DNA of 64,000 nt. It comes from Vandiemenella viatica. Lineage: Eukaryota > Arthropoda > Insecta > Orthoptera > Morabidae. Shown here piece by piece: positions 45,301 to 56,574 of this stretch. The translations under genes were made by a program, and so were the position numbers. The notes under the pieces were generated by a model. The model did not search any database and had not been told where the DNA came from. It was given only the letters and a program-made list of their open reading frames with translations. Numbering within the stretch: the first letter of the stretch is position 1; each line of letters opens with the position of its first letter. Where the stretch lies: positions 70,987,832-71,051,831 of the forward strand of contig JARYHS010013631.1 in assembly GCA_031002005.1 (NCBI GenBank), given 5' to 3'.

Positions 45301-45326
45301 AAATTCCCATTGTGAACTAAAAGGTT

Positions 45327-45812
45327 AAAAATAAAATAATAGTTTAAAAAAAAAACTAAAATACACGCTTTTGTAGCAATGTGAAGTAAAAGGTTAAAAA
45401 TAATCGTTAAATATAAACATTGTGTTCAACAGCATTAGGATATGCCACAATTCAGTATAACTTTTTTAATACGCTTAAAATAATAGTCACTGACGAAAAA
45501 AATAAGCTTTAATGTAGAAAAAGCGTGGGGTGCTCTCTATATATTCGTAATGGATGTACGTTTAGGAAGAGTTAGCGATTAAAAAATAATTAAGATTACT
45601 CATATCTAGCACCCCATTCTTTTTTCTACATTAAAGTTTATTTTTTGGTCAGTGACTATCATTTTAAGTATATTAAAAAAAATTATACTGAATTGTGGGA
45701 TATCCTAATGCTGTTGAACATAAATTTTTATATTTAATGATTATTTTTAACCTTTTACTTCACATTGCTGCAAAAGCGTGTATTTTAGTTTTTTAAACTA
45801 TTATTTTATTTT
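45327..45812. repeat. Long inverted repeat, ~206-bp arms
   Basis: 45327-45534 and 45608-45812 are inverse copies at roughly 90% identity or better by eye, sharing ATACACGCTTTTG, CAACAGCATTAGGATAT and GGGGTGCT. The spacer is 73 bp. No coding sequence and no clear target duplication. It is a candidate foldback MITE. Confidence 0.87.
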
Positions 45813-46472
45813 ATAATATCATCTATACGGGGTAAAGTGAAATTTTCGAAATCCACGAGTCATTTAATGCGTCTGAAGATGTATTAGCCAACGTATCAAC
45901 CATAATCATTACAAATAAAGATGAACTTTCTGTTCTGGGTCGACGGAAAACGAGTGCTTGGAAACTTTATAAACAAAATTTTTTCGAAATATTTCTCATT
46001 TATTATTCGTCCAGCAAATGTTCTATCTGGTAAGAGAAAAAAAATCTCTTGCCTAAGCTGATTAATAAATCAAGATTTAATAAAAAAATAGTACCAAAAA
46101 CTAATAGTTAATAATTTAGTAAAAGCTTGTAACTACTCAAGCACTTGTTTAACTGATACTAAATTGTGTAATTAAAAATAAAGAAAAAAACTAATTGCGT
46201 ATAAAATTTCCTGTCTTATTTTTTACGGATATAAATTATAATCCGAAGTGAAAAAACAAAAATTCCCCAACAGAAATTTATTATTAATGCAGGAACTAAA
46301 TATGATAGTATTTACGATTAGTAGGATTTTGTGATGTATTTATATTTCGTGCGAGCTGTTATAATCAACATTTTTTATCCTTCGACGTTAGTGTCGGCAT
46401 GAGTAATCTTTTACATCCAGATAACAGAGAATTTCGTTATTTCCTTTGAAGCGCACGAAACATGACAAGGAA

Positions 46473-46475
<3 letters not shown>
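45813..46475. other. No recognised feature
   Basis: Very AT-rich, nothing identifiable. Confidence 0.45.

Positions 46476-46525
<50 letters not shown>
46476..46525. repeat. (AT)n microsatellite
   Basis: About 25 AT dinucleotides. Confidence 0.95.
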
Positions 46526-46530
<5 letters not shown>

Positions 46531-48494
46531 ATAAGAAATGTCGAAGGATTGCTTGCAGAGGTTGGGCTATGTGATGATAATAGGGGGATAAAAGAAGGGA
46601 AAGAGGATAGTGACGATATGCAGAAAGAAATGTGGCACAAAGTAGTAAACGACGTAGATTGTAAATAACTACTGTGATATTGGCAGGCTCCTTTAAAATA
46701 ACACACCCTGAAATCTACTGTAAACTTCTTTAATGTTTTATTAAATTCCCAAGCGTTTGTTTTATCATCGCAAAGCTTTCTCACAATCTACTAAATATAA
46801 ATGCTACAATTTGTGCTGAAGCTAAAAAAGCTCCTTGTTTTGGAATCCACGTTTAGTTGAGGAAGAATGCGTATCAACTTGAAAATCGTCGCCGGAAGAT
46901 GAAGACTGAGGACAGCTTCGGACAGTCGATTCTGAATGACACCCCACTCCCAGAAAACTTTTCATACAGTTTATACAACGGAAAAGCCTTCATTCTTTCA
47001 TAAACTTGAAATTCTGTAGCGTGATACAGCCACAACGAATTAGAAGTACGGTACAGAGAGCAAAATATGTTACTTTCCCGTTTTCCCACAGTTACAAATG
47101 GGAATTTTAATTTTTTTTCTTAATACCAGTTCTTTCATCTGCAGTAAATCAACCTCAAACAGTAACTGACGATGCAAACTGTTTAGTACAGGACTGGTGA
47201 GAAAGGGTTACACTTTACTGATGGAAAAGGCAGTGCAGCAAATCCAATTTGGAATGTGTATAATTCTTCGAATTATTTCAAGGTTGTGGTTTTTACATAT
47301 GTAGTGTACCCGGTTTAAGGATTGCCACCTGTTGCTATTACTCTCTATCATTAAGTTTTATTTTATATATAAAATATGTTGTTCAGCTTTGCCTGGGCGC
47401 CATGGAAGGAGTCCTTCCAGAATTTTTAATAAACATTTAGAAATGCAATTACTCGTTTTACTATAAGGAAAATTATTTTAATTTATCTACTGACCACTCA
47501 CATTTATTGTTATCAATATATGAAAAGGTGATTGCATTGACTAACAAATGTAACAAGAATTAAATCTATATTGATTAAATGAACAATTAAATGATAGAAC
47601 ATGAACAAAGTCCGACTAACTCAAAATCAGAGAGCACGAGTTTCTACAAGTTCTCGTTTTCGGGTACACATAGTACAGATAATATTCAAATACAACTCTG
47701 AAATCTGCAACCCCCTACAAAGCGAAGCCATCGCGTTAATAACTCCATTCTGGTGAATCAAAATTGTTGTTTCTTCTTTTGCTAACCGCATTTCAATAAT
47801 CTTCCGTTATCGTTTTTGTCATCAACAATTTAACTTCTTTACCGTCTTGCTGTATTTTGATTCTATTGTTGGTTATATGAAACGGAAGCCTTAAAACTTT
47901 TATTTAAATGTGTATAGGTACGTATCGCAAAGTAGTTCTGTGCAATGTCAATCGGACCATCTAGAAACCTTAAGACAATACTCCTCGTGGCGCTCTTGAA
48001 GCAAACTATCAGTAACGTTTATCAGTCTGCAAAGTGGTTGATTTCACTTTAGCAATATTTATAACGTTACCTTTACTCACACTAACAGCGACCAATTATT
48101 ATACTTCACAGTCCACTGCCATTAGACGATGTGATGATTCATCACTTCTGGAAAGCTTTTACATATAAACTAATAGATAAACTGCAGCAGATTTTCACTT
48201 TTTATAAAGTATATTGATACCACTGACATCACCACTGTCAGAAAATAACAGTTAAAACTGTAAGCTACAAAACATTACAGATTCCTAGATCAGAAAGGAT
48301 AAGGCTACAGTTAACTGTTCGACGGTTCTAACATTCAAAGAATAAAGAAGCTCGAGTTGTCGTAGTTTATAGGCACTGACACGTTTAACTCAACGTTTGA
48401 ACAGCGTTTGCTTTGCGGCTAACAAACAGTGGAGGTGTCAACCTCGCATTCCCCTCTTCCACCACACAAACTTCAGATCAGTAGTAGTAGAACT
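46526..48494. other. No recognised gene
   Basis: AT-rich with no long frame or recognisable element. Confidence 0.45.
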
Positions 48495-48725
48495 ATAAGT
48501 CCATTCAGTTAACAGAGGCGCCTCAAGGACAATCTGCTCTATCCCCACTCCGCTGACGTTACCCCTACTTGCAAAGGGGAAAATGTATCCGCTGGCAAAT
48601 GTCATTGGCATGCCAGGACACAGCGGTCTGCTGAGAGGTGTAGGTAAGGGGAGGAGATGAGGAGTGGGATAAAGGGAACATGACATTGAGCCGCCAGTGG
48701 AGACAAGTTGCGAGGTGTATACGTA
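48495..48725. repeat. Dispersed repeat, copy 2
   Basis: Counterpart of 5217-5440 with the same block order. Slightly longer because of a local insertion around 48590-48610. Confidence 0.6.
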
Positions 48726-49027
48726 AGAAAAGCGACAAATGACAATAGAGAGATAGAAAATCCAGGAAAATAAAATTTGAATTTAATGAGCATACAGAAT
48801 ACTCAGGGAGCAGTTGAACCAAAAAATACGAGAAAGTGTGCATGATAGAGGAGTTAAATCGATTGGGTGTCGCGAAAACTGCGGCCAGTGAAATTTGCGG
48901 CCAGAATTCTCAACAATGCTGTAGCGGCATGTTTATTATAGAATAGGATCAAACTGGTTGTATTGTGAAAAGCCGCCCCACCGGCGCTCTGAGCGGATTG
49001 CTGCGTTTGTAGCCAATGTTTCTAAAC

Positions 49028-50091
49028 GGATATGTGAAAACTGCGACCAGTGAAATTTGCGGCCAACCTAAAATCTGCGAAATCTGCGGCCAATACCTCT
49101 TCTCTTTGTGTCATGCCGCGCCGTCCTAATCACTCTAAACGCCCCTTTAGACGACCCAACCTGGTCTCACTAAATCGTGGCCTGGAAGTTATTACGTGAA
49201 CAAATCATTTTACATTACACGCCCGAAACAGCCAAGTTAATTTCTATTTTTTTTTTTTTTTAATAGACACGCAAATGTTTCACAGGTTTCTTAGACTTAG
49301 ACTTTTTTCGCACTCGTTACTGAAAGCTGAATTTTTTGCTGATCTGCAACACTGTTCGGAAAATCCAGTGCGGTACTAACTAGATCGGAGTGGCCGAGGT
49401 CGTCTAGAGGCGGCCATACACGATCGCTCCATCCGTCCAAATGGAGCGATGTCACTCCATTATCGTGTCGTCTGTGGGGAAATTTGATGTGGATGACGTT
49501 AACCCACAACTGCTGATGGTAGAATATTTTTTCCTACACTAGTTTCTTATCTGTTTAACGTCTCTATAACAGCGAGGTCTTTAGAGACGGGAAAGGATGG
49601 GGGGGGGGGGGGGAAGGAATTCGGCCATGGCCTTTTGAAGGAAGCATCCCGGAATTTACCTCCAGTGATTTGGGAAACCATGGAAAACCCAAATCTGGAT
49701 GCCCGGACAGGGATTCGAACCACCGTCCTCCCGAATGCGAAGCCTCCTGCACTAGTAATGTGAGGCAAAGGGAGATTTTCCATGAAATCTACTACGATTC
49801 TGTAAGTATCTGCCTCGTTATTACAATTCTTTTCTACGTCTTTTAAGCAAGAATAAAACTTGTATTTTAATAACAGTTATAAACTATAAAACATCTTGTA
49901 CTCTCAACCTGCTGTTTAGAAACATTGGCTACAAACGCAGCAATCCGCTCAGAGCGCCGGTGGGGCGGCTTTTAACAATACAACAAGTTTGATCCTATTC
50001 TATAATAAACATGCCGCTACAGCATTGTTGAGAATTCTGGCCGCAGATTTCACTGGCCGCAAATTTCACTGGCCGCAGTTTTCGCGACACC
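49028..50091 (-). mobile_element. Inner copy of the same transposon, inverted
   Basis: Read on the minus strand it begins GGTGTCGCGAAAACTGCGG at 50091 and ends with the complement of GGATATGTGAAAACTGCG at 49028. It is flanked by the 8-bp duplication TTCTAAAC (49020-49027 and 50092-50099), which belongs to the outer copy. It is near-identical to the outer copy. One visible difference is an extra ~18-bp AGTGAAATCTGCGGCC-type unit beside the right end (about 50041-50058). A 70-codon frame (49297-49509 minus; 50517-50729 plus in the outer copy) differs at only two residues but has no recognised domain. Confidence 0.92.
49556..49755 (-). mobile_element. SINE (family A) carried inside inner transposon copy
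   Basis: The minus-strand SINE has CGCATTCGGGAGGACGGTGG, GGTTCGAATCCCTGTCCGG, CATCCAGATTTGGGTTTTCC and the AGACCTCGCTGTTATAGAGACG-type end, in pieces. A long G/C run (49600-49612) lies inside it. Confidence 0.88.
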
Positions 50092-50254
50092 TTCTAAACA
50101 GCTGGTTGACAGTACAGATGTTTTATAGTTTATAACTGTTATTAAAATACGAGTTTTATTCTTGCTTAAAAGACGTAGAAAAGAATTGTAATAACGAGAC
50201 AGATACTTACAGAATCGTAGTAGATTTCATGCAAAATCTCCCTTTGCCTCACAT

Positions 50255-50467
50255 TACTAGTGCAGGAGGCTTCGCATTCGGGAGGACGGTGGTTCGAATC
50301 CCTGTCCGGGCATCCAGATTTGGGTTTTCCATGGTTTCATAAATCACTGCAGGCAGATTCCAGGATGCTTCCTTCAAAAGGCCATGGCGGAATTCCTTCC
50401 CATTCCTTGGCCCCACCCCCATCCTTTCCCGTCTCTAAAGACCTTGCTGTTAGAGAGACGTTAAGAC
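50255..50467 (+). mobile_element. SINE (family A) carried inside outer transposon copy
   Basis: The same SINE at the same internal position as in the inner copy, with the same junctions (TAGTGCAGGAGGCTTCGCAT at the head). The insertion therefore predates the amplification of this transposon subfamily. Confidence 0.9.
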
Positions 50468-51010
50468 TTAAGCAGATAAGAAACTAGTGTAGGAAAAAAT
50501 ATTCTACCATCAGCAGTTGTGGGTTAACGTCATCCACATCAAATTTCCCCACAGACGACACGATAATGGAGTGACATCGCTCCATTTGAACGGATGGAGC
50601 GATCGTGTATGGCCGCCTCTAGACGACCTCGGCCACTCCAATCTAGTTAGTACCGCACTGGATTTTCCGAACAGTGTTGCAGATCAGCAAAAAATTCAGC
50701 TTTCAGTAACGAGTGCGAAAAAAGTCTAAGTCTAAGAAACCTGTGAAACATTTGCGTGTCTATTAAAAAAAAATAAAAAAAATAGAAATTAACTTGGCTG
50801 TTTCGGGTGTGTAATGTAAAATGATTTGTTCACGTAATAACTTCCAGGCCACGATTTAGTGAGACCAGGTCGGGTCGTCTAAAGGGGCGTTTAGAGTGAT
50901 TAGGATGGCGTGGCATGACACAAAGAGAAGAGGTATTGGCCTCAGATTTCGCAGATTTTAGGTTGGCCGCAAATTTCACTGGTCGCAGTTTTCACATATC
51001 CAATCGATTG

Positions 51011-51924
51011 TGGGGAAATGGAGGAAAGAGAACAGCTTGCAGAAGCTAGTATTCGAGGCAGACCCAACTAGTGACTGAGAACTGTCCAAGATGATGATTA
51101 AAACAATTCCTGCAAGAATCTAACAAAAATAATAGTACACGAGAAGCAGGATTGGTCAATTGCGTACTAGTGGGTACAACTTAAGGATATAATTGAGCCT
51201 GGTGGGTGAACGGTAACGTCGGTCCTAATATTCAGAAGACGCGGTCTAGCTATCTAAATATCGATTTTCAATGGTTGGCCAAAATCAATCTAGACAAATA
51301 TTTCATCCACAAATGGCGCGGGCAATTTCTTTTCCTTTTCATGTCTGCCATTCATTCCCAGCTCTAGGAAGAGTAGAAACAATTAAAAAAGGGAGAAAGG
51401 AACTTTAGGAGGAATAGGTAGCAGACTATTGAGGGCCTAGTTTGAGAGCGATAAGCAGAAAACTTCAAAGCAGTATAGAAATAGATTGAGAACTAAATAA
51501 AAGCATAGAAAGACTAAAAAGGAAAATACTTCAGAGATGTTCGCAAGCAACCAAAACTCGTAGTCTGATGTATCTTCAAATAAACTTTTTTTTTATTTTT
51601 TCACACTTTATTTCCTATTTTAAGAGTCATTTATTAGAGCAAGACAGACTGCAGATTGCAGTCCCCCACACAGTCTTCTGATTCAAACGCTCTTTATTTC
51701 TGGCAGCGCACAGAATGGTTTGTTTACTTGACCACCATCCAAGATGTAGCGAGCGAAGACTGTTCCTCGCACCAGCTACGCTCATATACTGCTTTCACGC
51801 TCTATACAAAGCATTCCAGTTTGGCATACCCACTACAAGCTACAGTCGGGATCACGTGATTCGCATGCTCTCACCTCTATGGTGCTCTTCTTGTTCCTTT
51901 AGTCAGTATCTCGTAACGAAACAT
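51011..51924. other. No recognised gene
   Basis: Possible old SINE head near 51200 (GAGCCTGGTGGGTGAACGGT). Otherwise nothing. Confidence 0.35.
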
Positions 51925-52055
51925 TACCAGTCTGAAGATGCGATTAACTATTTAATCTCTTTTCTTTGTAAGATTCATTCACAAATTTCTTTATTCTCTG
52001 GTTATTTCTACAACGCTTTCATTTCATGCCTTATTCATCCACTTATTTTTTAGCG
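51925..52055 (-). pseudogene. Possible LINE RT scrap
   Basis: Resembles the plus-strand view of 15170-15330 (TCATTCACAAATTTCTTTA, TTATTTCTACAACGCTTTCATTTC). Weak. Confidence 0.35.
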
Positions 52056-52094
52056 TTAATGGTGGACAGCACTTCGCTTTGAATCCCTCTTTCT

Positions 52095-52645
52095 GCAGTA
52101 CAAAGCAACATGAAATGGGACATGCTAATTCTAAATTACGATTCATAGGTCGTATTTTGAGGAATTTTAATGCTCATACAAAGGAGATAGCGTATAAAAC
52201 ACTAGTGCGTCCGCTTCTGGATTACTGTTGTGGAGTTTGGGATCCGTATCGCAAGGGCTTGATTGACTTAGTGGAGAGAGTGCAGAGGAGAGCCGCTCGA
52301 TTCGTGACTTGTTGTTACAGCCCTTATGAAAGCGTCACAGAATACACTGATTGGGCTGGGATAGTTTGGAAGACAGACGACGTAGCTTGCGTTCTAATTT
52401 ATTGGAGAATAGGCGAAAAAATTTAAATTTCGATTACAATGAAATACTTCTACCGCCAATCTATTTAGGTCGCAATGACCAGAGGGATAAGATTAGCGAC
52501 ATAAGATGCCGTACTGATGCTTTTATGTATTCCTTCTTTCCTCGCACTATTCGGGATTGGAATGCGCGGGTTTAGGATTGGTGCTTAGCACCCTCTGCCA
52601 CCCACACACAATGTTTGTGACTTGCAGAGTATGGATGTAGATGTA
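52095..52645 (+). pseudogene. Non-LTR RT fossil with intact 3' end
   Basis: Frame 1 reads KQHEMGHANSKLRFIGRILR, then AYKTLVRPLLDYCCGVWDPY, RKGLIDLVERVQRRAARFVT and CCYSPYESVTEYTDWAG. A one-base shift near 52350 moves to GWDSLEDRRRSLRSNLLENR, FDYNEILLPPIYLGRND and FFPRTIRDWNARV with a stop at 52573-52575. This is the complete C-terminal end of the family. The 3' untranslated tail ends in GAGTATGGATGTAGATGT at about 52645. The 5' part is missing. Confidence 0.87.
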
Positions 52646-53478
52646 AAACAACGGGTCGCCCTCCTGTGTCTGAAGAAACCGTTTAACGTGTGTGCGCAGA
52701 AGACCGTTTGGAGAATCCTACGGAAGCGTCTGTGTATGAAGCCTTACAGGTTACAGTTGCTGCAAGCACTGTCACACAACGATGAAGTGCGTTGTTTTCA
52801 ATTTCGTACCCAATGTCTAGAACAAGACGAAACATTCGCAGAAAAACTTGTGGTTAGTGATGAGGCCACTTTTCATGTGAGTGGAAAAGTGAACAGGCAC
52901 AATGTGCGCATTTGGAGGACCGAAAACCCCCATGCTTATGTGCAGCACGTTCGTGATTCTCCCAAAGTGAACTGTTTTGTGCGATTTCACGAAAGAAACT
53001 TTATGAGCCTTTTTTCTTTAATGAGGTGACGATCACAGGGAAAATCTATCTGCAAATGTTGCAGAATTGGCTGATGCCACTTCTGGAGACAGTGAAGATT
53101 TCGTTTTTCAGCAGGACGGTGCTCCACCTCATTTTTCTCTAGATGTCCGTAATTTCCTAACACCAGGATTCCAAACAGATGGATTGGTCGTGCTGGGGAT
53201 GCTGATCGTCAGCTGATGTCATGGCCTCCTCGTTCCTCTGACCCAGTCCCCTGCGACTTCTTTGTTTGGGGTTTCGTAAAAGACACAGTGTTCGTGCCAC
53301 CAGTTCCAGTTGATCTGCCAGACCTACGGGTTCGCATCACCAATTCATTTGCTCTCATTGATAGAGACAAGCTGCTAAAGGGATGGGAAGAACTCGATTA
53401 TGTTGTGTGCAGAGTCACTAAAGGTGCACATTTTGAGCAAACTTTCACAGTTTGTTTATATATCTGTGTAATCTTGTA
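52646..53478 (+). pseudogene. Mariner-related transposase fossil
   Basis: Begins at once after the RT tail with GGTCGCCCTCCTGTGTCTGA (RPPVSEE block). Then TVWRILRKRLCMKPYRLQLL, VVSDEATFHVSGKVNRHNVR (first acidic residue), a shift after SPKVN, EVTITGKIYLQMLQNWLMPL, and FQQDGAPPHFSLDVRNFL (second acidic residue). After more shifts come MSWPPRSSDPVPCDFFVWGF and VKDTVFVPPVPVDLPDLRVR (third acidic position region), and HFEQTF near the end. The HTH region is shortened by a deletion. Its 3' terminal repeat probably survives at 54340-54357 (TTTTTGAAACACCCTGTA), after foreign DNA. Confidence 0.87.
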
Positions 53479-53544
53479 AGAATATGTCAAATAACAAATC
53501 TGTAGTAATTTTCTGAAATCGCTGCAATCATTTTGACTAGTTCT

Positions 53545-54239
53545 GTACATAAGGGGGGGGGGGGGGAATTAGACCCATATATGATAGCGGTCAGCCGAAC
53601 TGTTTTGGGCATTTTTCTTGTTCTCGGGTTGAGCGCATGGAACGACTCTCAGGACTGCTGTCAAATGACTACCGGACAGAAATCTTTTGGGGAATAAAGC
53701 TATGGGAGAACGGCACTTTCTAGTGCCGACAATTGTCAGGGCAATACAGAGCTCTGTCTCCGCCAATCCGGAAGTGTGTACCTGTCAACCTATATCACCC
53801 CATTAATACTGCCTCTCCCAACATTGTTGACGAGTGTGGGAGCTGGAATGATATTTCACTCCGCCGCGCAGAGGCGTGCCTTATCGTTATCACCGGCACA
53901 CAGCTGTCAACTAGCAAGGTCGAACACGAAAGGTCGCTCTGATGCGACTGCACTGTAGCCAGCACCAACAAGCACTGCACCAGGGCAACAGACGTTTCAC
54001 TTTTATCGGGACACATGTTACTCGAGCTAGACAAGTAGCAGCGGCGAAGCTCTGTGCGGAAATTTTAGAGTTGATTTATAAAATACAGATGGAGCTGTTG
54101 TGTGACCTAGTGGCGAAAAGCAAACTTTTTCTTTTTCAAAAACAAAAGAGGGACAACTGCTGCGGAATAGAGTAAGTGCGTAACATTGACTCAATAACAG
54201 AATAACCAACGGAAGCCACATAGAACATCTTTAGTTTAA
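53545..54239. other. Foreign segment within the mariner fossil
   Basis: Starts at a G run (53552-53566) and is GC-richer than its surroundings. It separates the transposase end from the apparent 3' terminal region of the same element (54240-54357). Frames at 53569-53766 (minus) and 53733-54034 have no recognised motif. It is probably another insertion of unknown class. Confidence 0.4.
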
Positions 54240-54376
54240 GGTAAAAAAACTTGAAGTGCTTTCCTTTAAAACAACACCAAAACCAGCTCTGTACCTTGTT
54301 TCATAAAATTTATATGAATTTTCAAAGTTGTAAAGTCCTTTTTGAAACACCCTGTACTATTTTGGAATTAACGTTC

Positions 54377-54500
54377 TAGCACAGTGTTTCTCAAGCTTTT
54401 CCAACCAAAGGACCAGTAAAACGCTAAAAAATAATCCAAGGAGCCATTGACTTATATGGGCCTAATTTTTTACCAATCCATAAATTATTAACAAAACATA
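54377..54500 (-). mobile_element. hAT-type element end, family 1
   Basis: CAGTGTTTCTCAAGCTTTTC at the left, then ATATGGGCCTAATTTTTTACC, which matches the inverse of the right end of 9205-9885. The other end was not located. Confidence 0.5.
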
Positions 54501-54529
54501 CCAACATGCACGTACTGCGTCCCCTTTAA

Positions 54530-54980
54530 GCCGCGTTGCCACGATCTCTTGTAATGGAGGCGGGACGGGACGAATACTCAACAACACGCCATTGGGAATA
54601 GGGCCACCTTTGCTAGCGGAGATGAGACGCAGCTACCCACTCTGTGTCGGTAAACATCACAAGCGTGTGTAGAGGGGTGCTCATGCCATCGGTTTGCAGC
54701 AGCGGTGCGCATCCCTTCTGTTGCTGTAAAGTGCTCTGTGCCAACCGACACTAGACAACGTGGTGGGGAGGTGGCGACGAGGTAAGCGAGGGCTAACCTG
54801 CGGCGCGCGCTCGTCCCTACACTTCGGCTAATGAGGTGCCGCCTCCGTTACAAGACGTCGTGGGAACGCTGTATAGGGATCGGTTAGGTGGGAGGGGGGG
54901 GGGGAGGAGGGGTTGGTAAGAAAGCTACCCTGGGCTGGGCTACGGGAAAGGGGGGGGGAGGGGGAAAGACAAGGTATGTA
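54530..54980. promoter_or_regulatory. GC-rich block, possible promoter or 5' exon
   Basis: CpG-rich patches (GGCGGGACGGGACG; CTGCGGCGCGCGCTCGTCC) and a donor-like GACGAG|GTAAGCG near 54776-54788, ending in G runs at 54891-54960. There is no convincing frame. Could equally be an inserted repeat. Confidence 0.25.
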
Positions 54981-56228
54981 GCTTTTCATTCATTTCATTT
55001 GTCATGGTTAAAATAGGGTACAGAATATACAACAGCAAGTGGATATTCATATCCGTCTTTTAATTATCTCCGTATTTTAGATACTCTATTAATTACAATA
55101 TCGCGAATGTGTGGTTAGGTCAAACGGGGCCGTCGCATTTGAATTCACAGGCACGCGACCAAAACATTAAACGCGCGGTACCTAGACTCAAATTCGCTCA
55201 CAGATGTCACAAAGGATATTCCACACCGGTGAAAGTTCGTACAGTTTTGATATTTTCAAGAAAACCTGTTTTGATTCAGATCGCCAGCGAGTCCCCACAC
55301 AGCTCGTTGATAAAGTAATTCCAATTTTGTTCTGTCAAATGAATTTCAATTAATATTTAATCATAGTGCTCACTTAAGTGTTATTTCAAGTTAAAAGTGT
55401 GGTGTGACATGGCGCTATACAATAAACTTTACGAGGCTTATCTGAAAAGTTTTCACTATCCAAAACGGCGTCAATGAAGTATGGAAGTCTTTTAAGTAGA
55501 ACAAAAAATTATTACCCGGTAATGTAGGAAGAAAGATGACAGTTCTGTAACAGTAAAAAATAGTAGAAGCAGCTTGCCTTGTGTTTTTTTCTTTTTACTC
55601 TGCAGGTACAGTGTGATCTATTTTATCAATTAATAAACAATGATCATTAATGAGAATGTTTGATAGTAACACTTCAAGAATAAAAGGATCCCTGATTGTA
55701 CCAAGGAAAGGGGTTTCCTTATATACGCAATAATTTTAATGATAGTTTCGGAAGAGAAAACAGCACTAAGTGTTTTCTATAATTAATAGGGAAAAAAAGT
55801 TTCATGCCACACGACGAGGGAGGGGGAGGGAATATCGAGGCAAAAGCCACGTTTAGGCTACATGAGGGATTTGGGGGGGGGGGGGATGTTAAAAATAACC
55901 AGAAATGGAACAACGTAGTTTATGGACGCTCCTTTATGACATCCACCAACAATAATATCCTCAAATTGTTTCTGACTCAACCTCAAATGAACTCTTGTCA
56001 TTTTATGGAAATACTACTTTTTACTGGTATTTAAAATATTCATGGCTTGAAGACTTACATTATGTTATAGCCTTATACGGTACGAGTACGGTATCCATTT
56101 TATGTAGATTTTTTTTTACTAATTTATGTTTTGTTATGATATCCTTAATCCAGTTAGAATTAAATTTTTAATATTCTTCCTATCCACCACCTGTCCAATC
56201 TCCACGGATAACATGTTGAGAATCATTG
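54981..56228. other. No recognised gene
   Basis: AT-rich, with a G run at about 55874-55885. Frames near 55719-56034 are low-complexity and unconvincing. Confidence 0.4.
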
Positions 56229-56236
56229 TTCTAGGA

Positions 56237-56566
56237 CAGTGGTTCCCAATTATTTTTTCCCGAGTACCACTGCAAGGAGCAGCTCAACCGCGCGTACCCC
56301 CTTACAGCTGAAATGATAAATAAATGAGTTCGTTCATCCCAGTAGAGTGCTTCTCACAACCACAGGATTACAATAATATAATTGACACAAACACAATTTA
56401 TCTTAAAATATATTTGGGTGATAGTAATGTTTCTTTTGGCTGATAAAAGTGGATTTTTTTTTCAATTATTTTAGTGATCACCTTAGCCAAGAGACTACCG
56501 CGCGTACCCCCTGAAGAAACCTCACGTACCCCTGGGGATACGCTTACCACTAATTTGGAACCACTG
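56237..56566. mobile_element. hAT-type MITE (330 bp), complete
   Basis: Left end CAGTGGTTCCCAATTATTTT, right end TTTGGAACCACTG. The exact 8-bp duplication TTCTAGGA lies at 56229-56236 and 56567-56574. Subterminal GCGCGTACCCCC repeats lie near both ends. Non-coding. Confidence 0.95.
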
Positions 56567-56574
56567 TTCTAGGA

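Larger units (their letters stand above)
48866..51001 (+). mobile_element. Outer DNA transposon copy, interrupted by its own relative
   Basis: Flanked by an exact 9-bp direct repeat AATCGATTG (48857-48865 and 51002-51010). Starts GGTGTCGCGAAAACTGCGG and ends with the complement of GGATATGTGAAAACTGCG. The outer copy is the two outer pieces, 48866-49027 and 50092-51001, which join at a duplicated TTCTAAAC. Removing the insert and one duplicate leaves about 1064 bp, the same as the insert. Terminal repeats of ~35 bp contain CCAGTGAAATTTGCGGCC. No transposase is visible, so it is non-autonomous. Duplications of 8-9 bp suit Mutator-like or hAT-class elements; I cannot choose. Confidence 0.9.
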
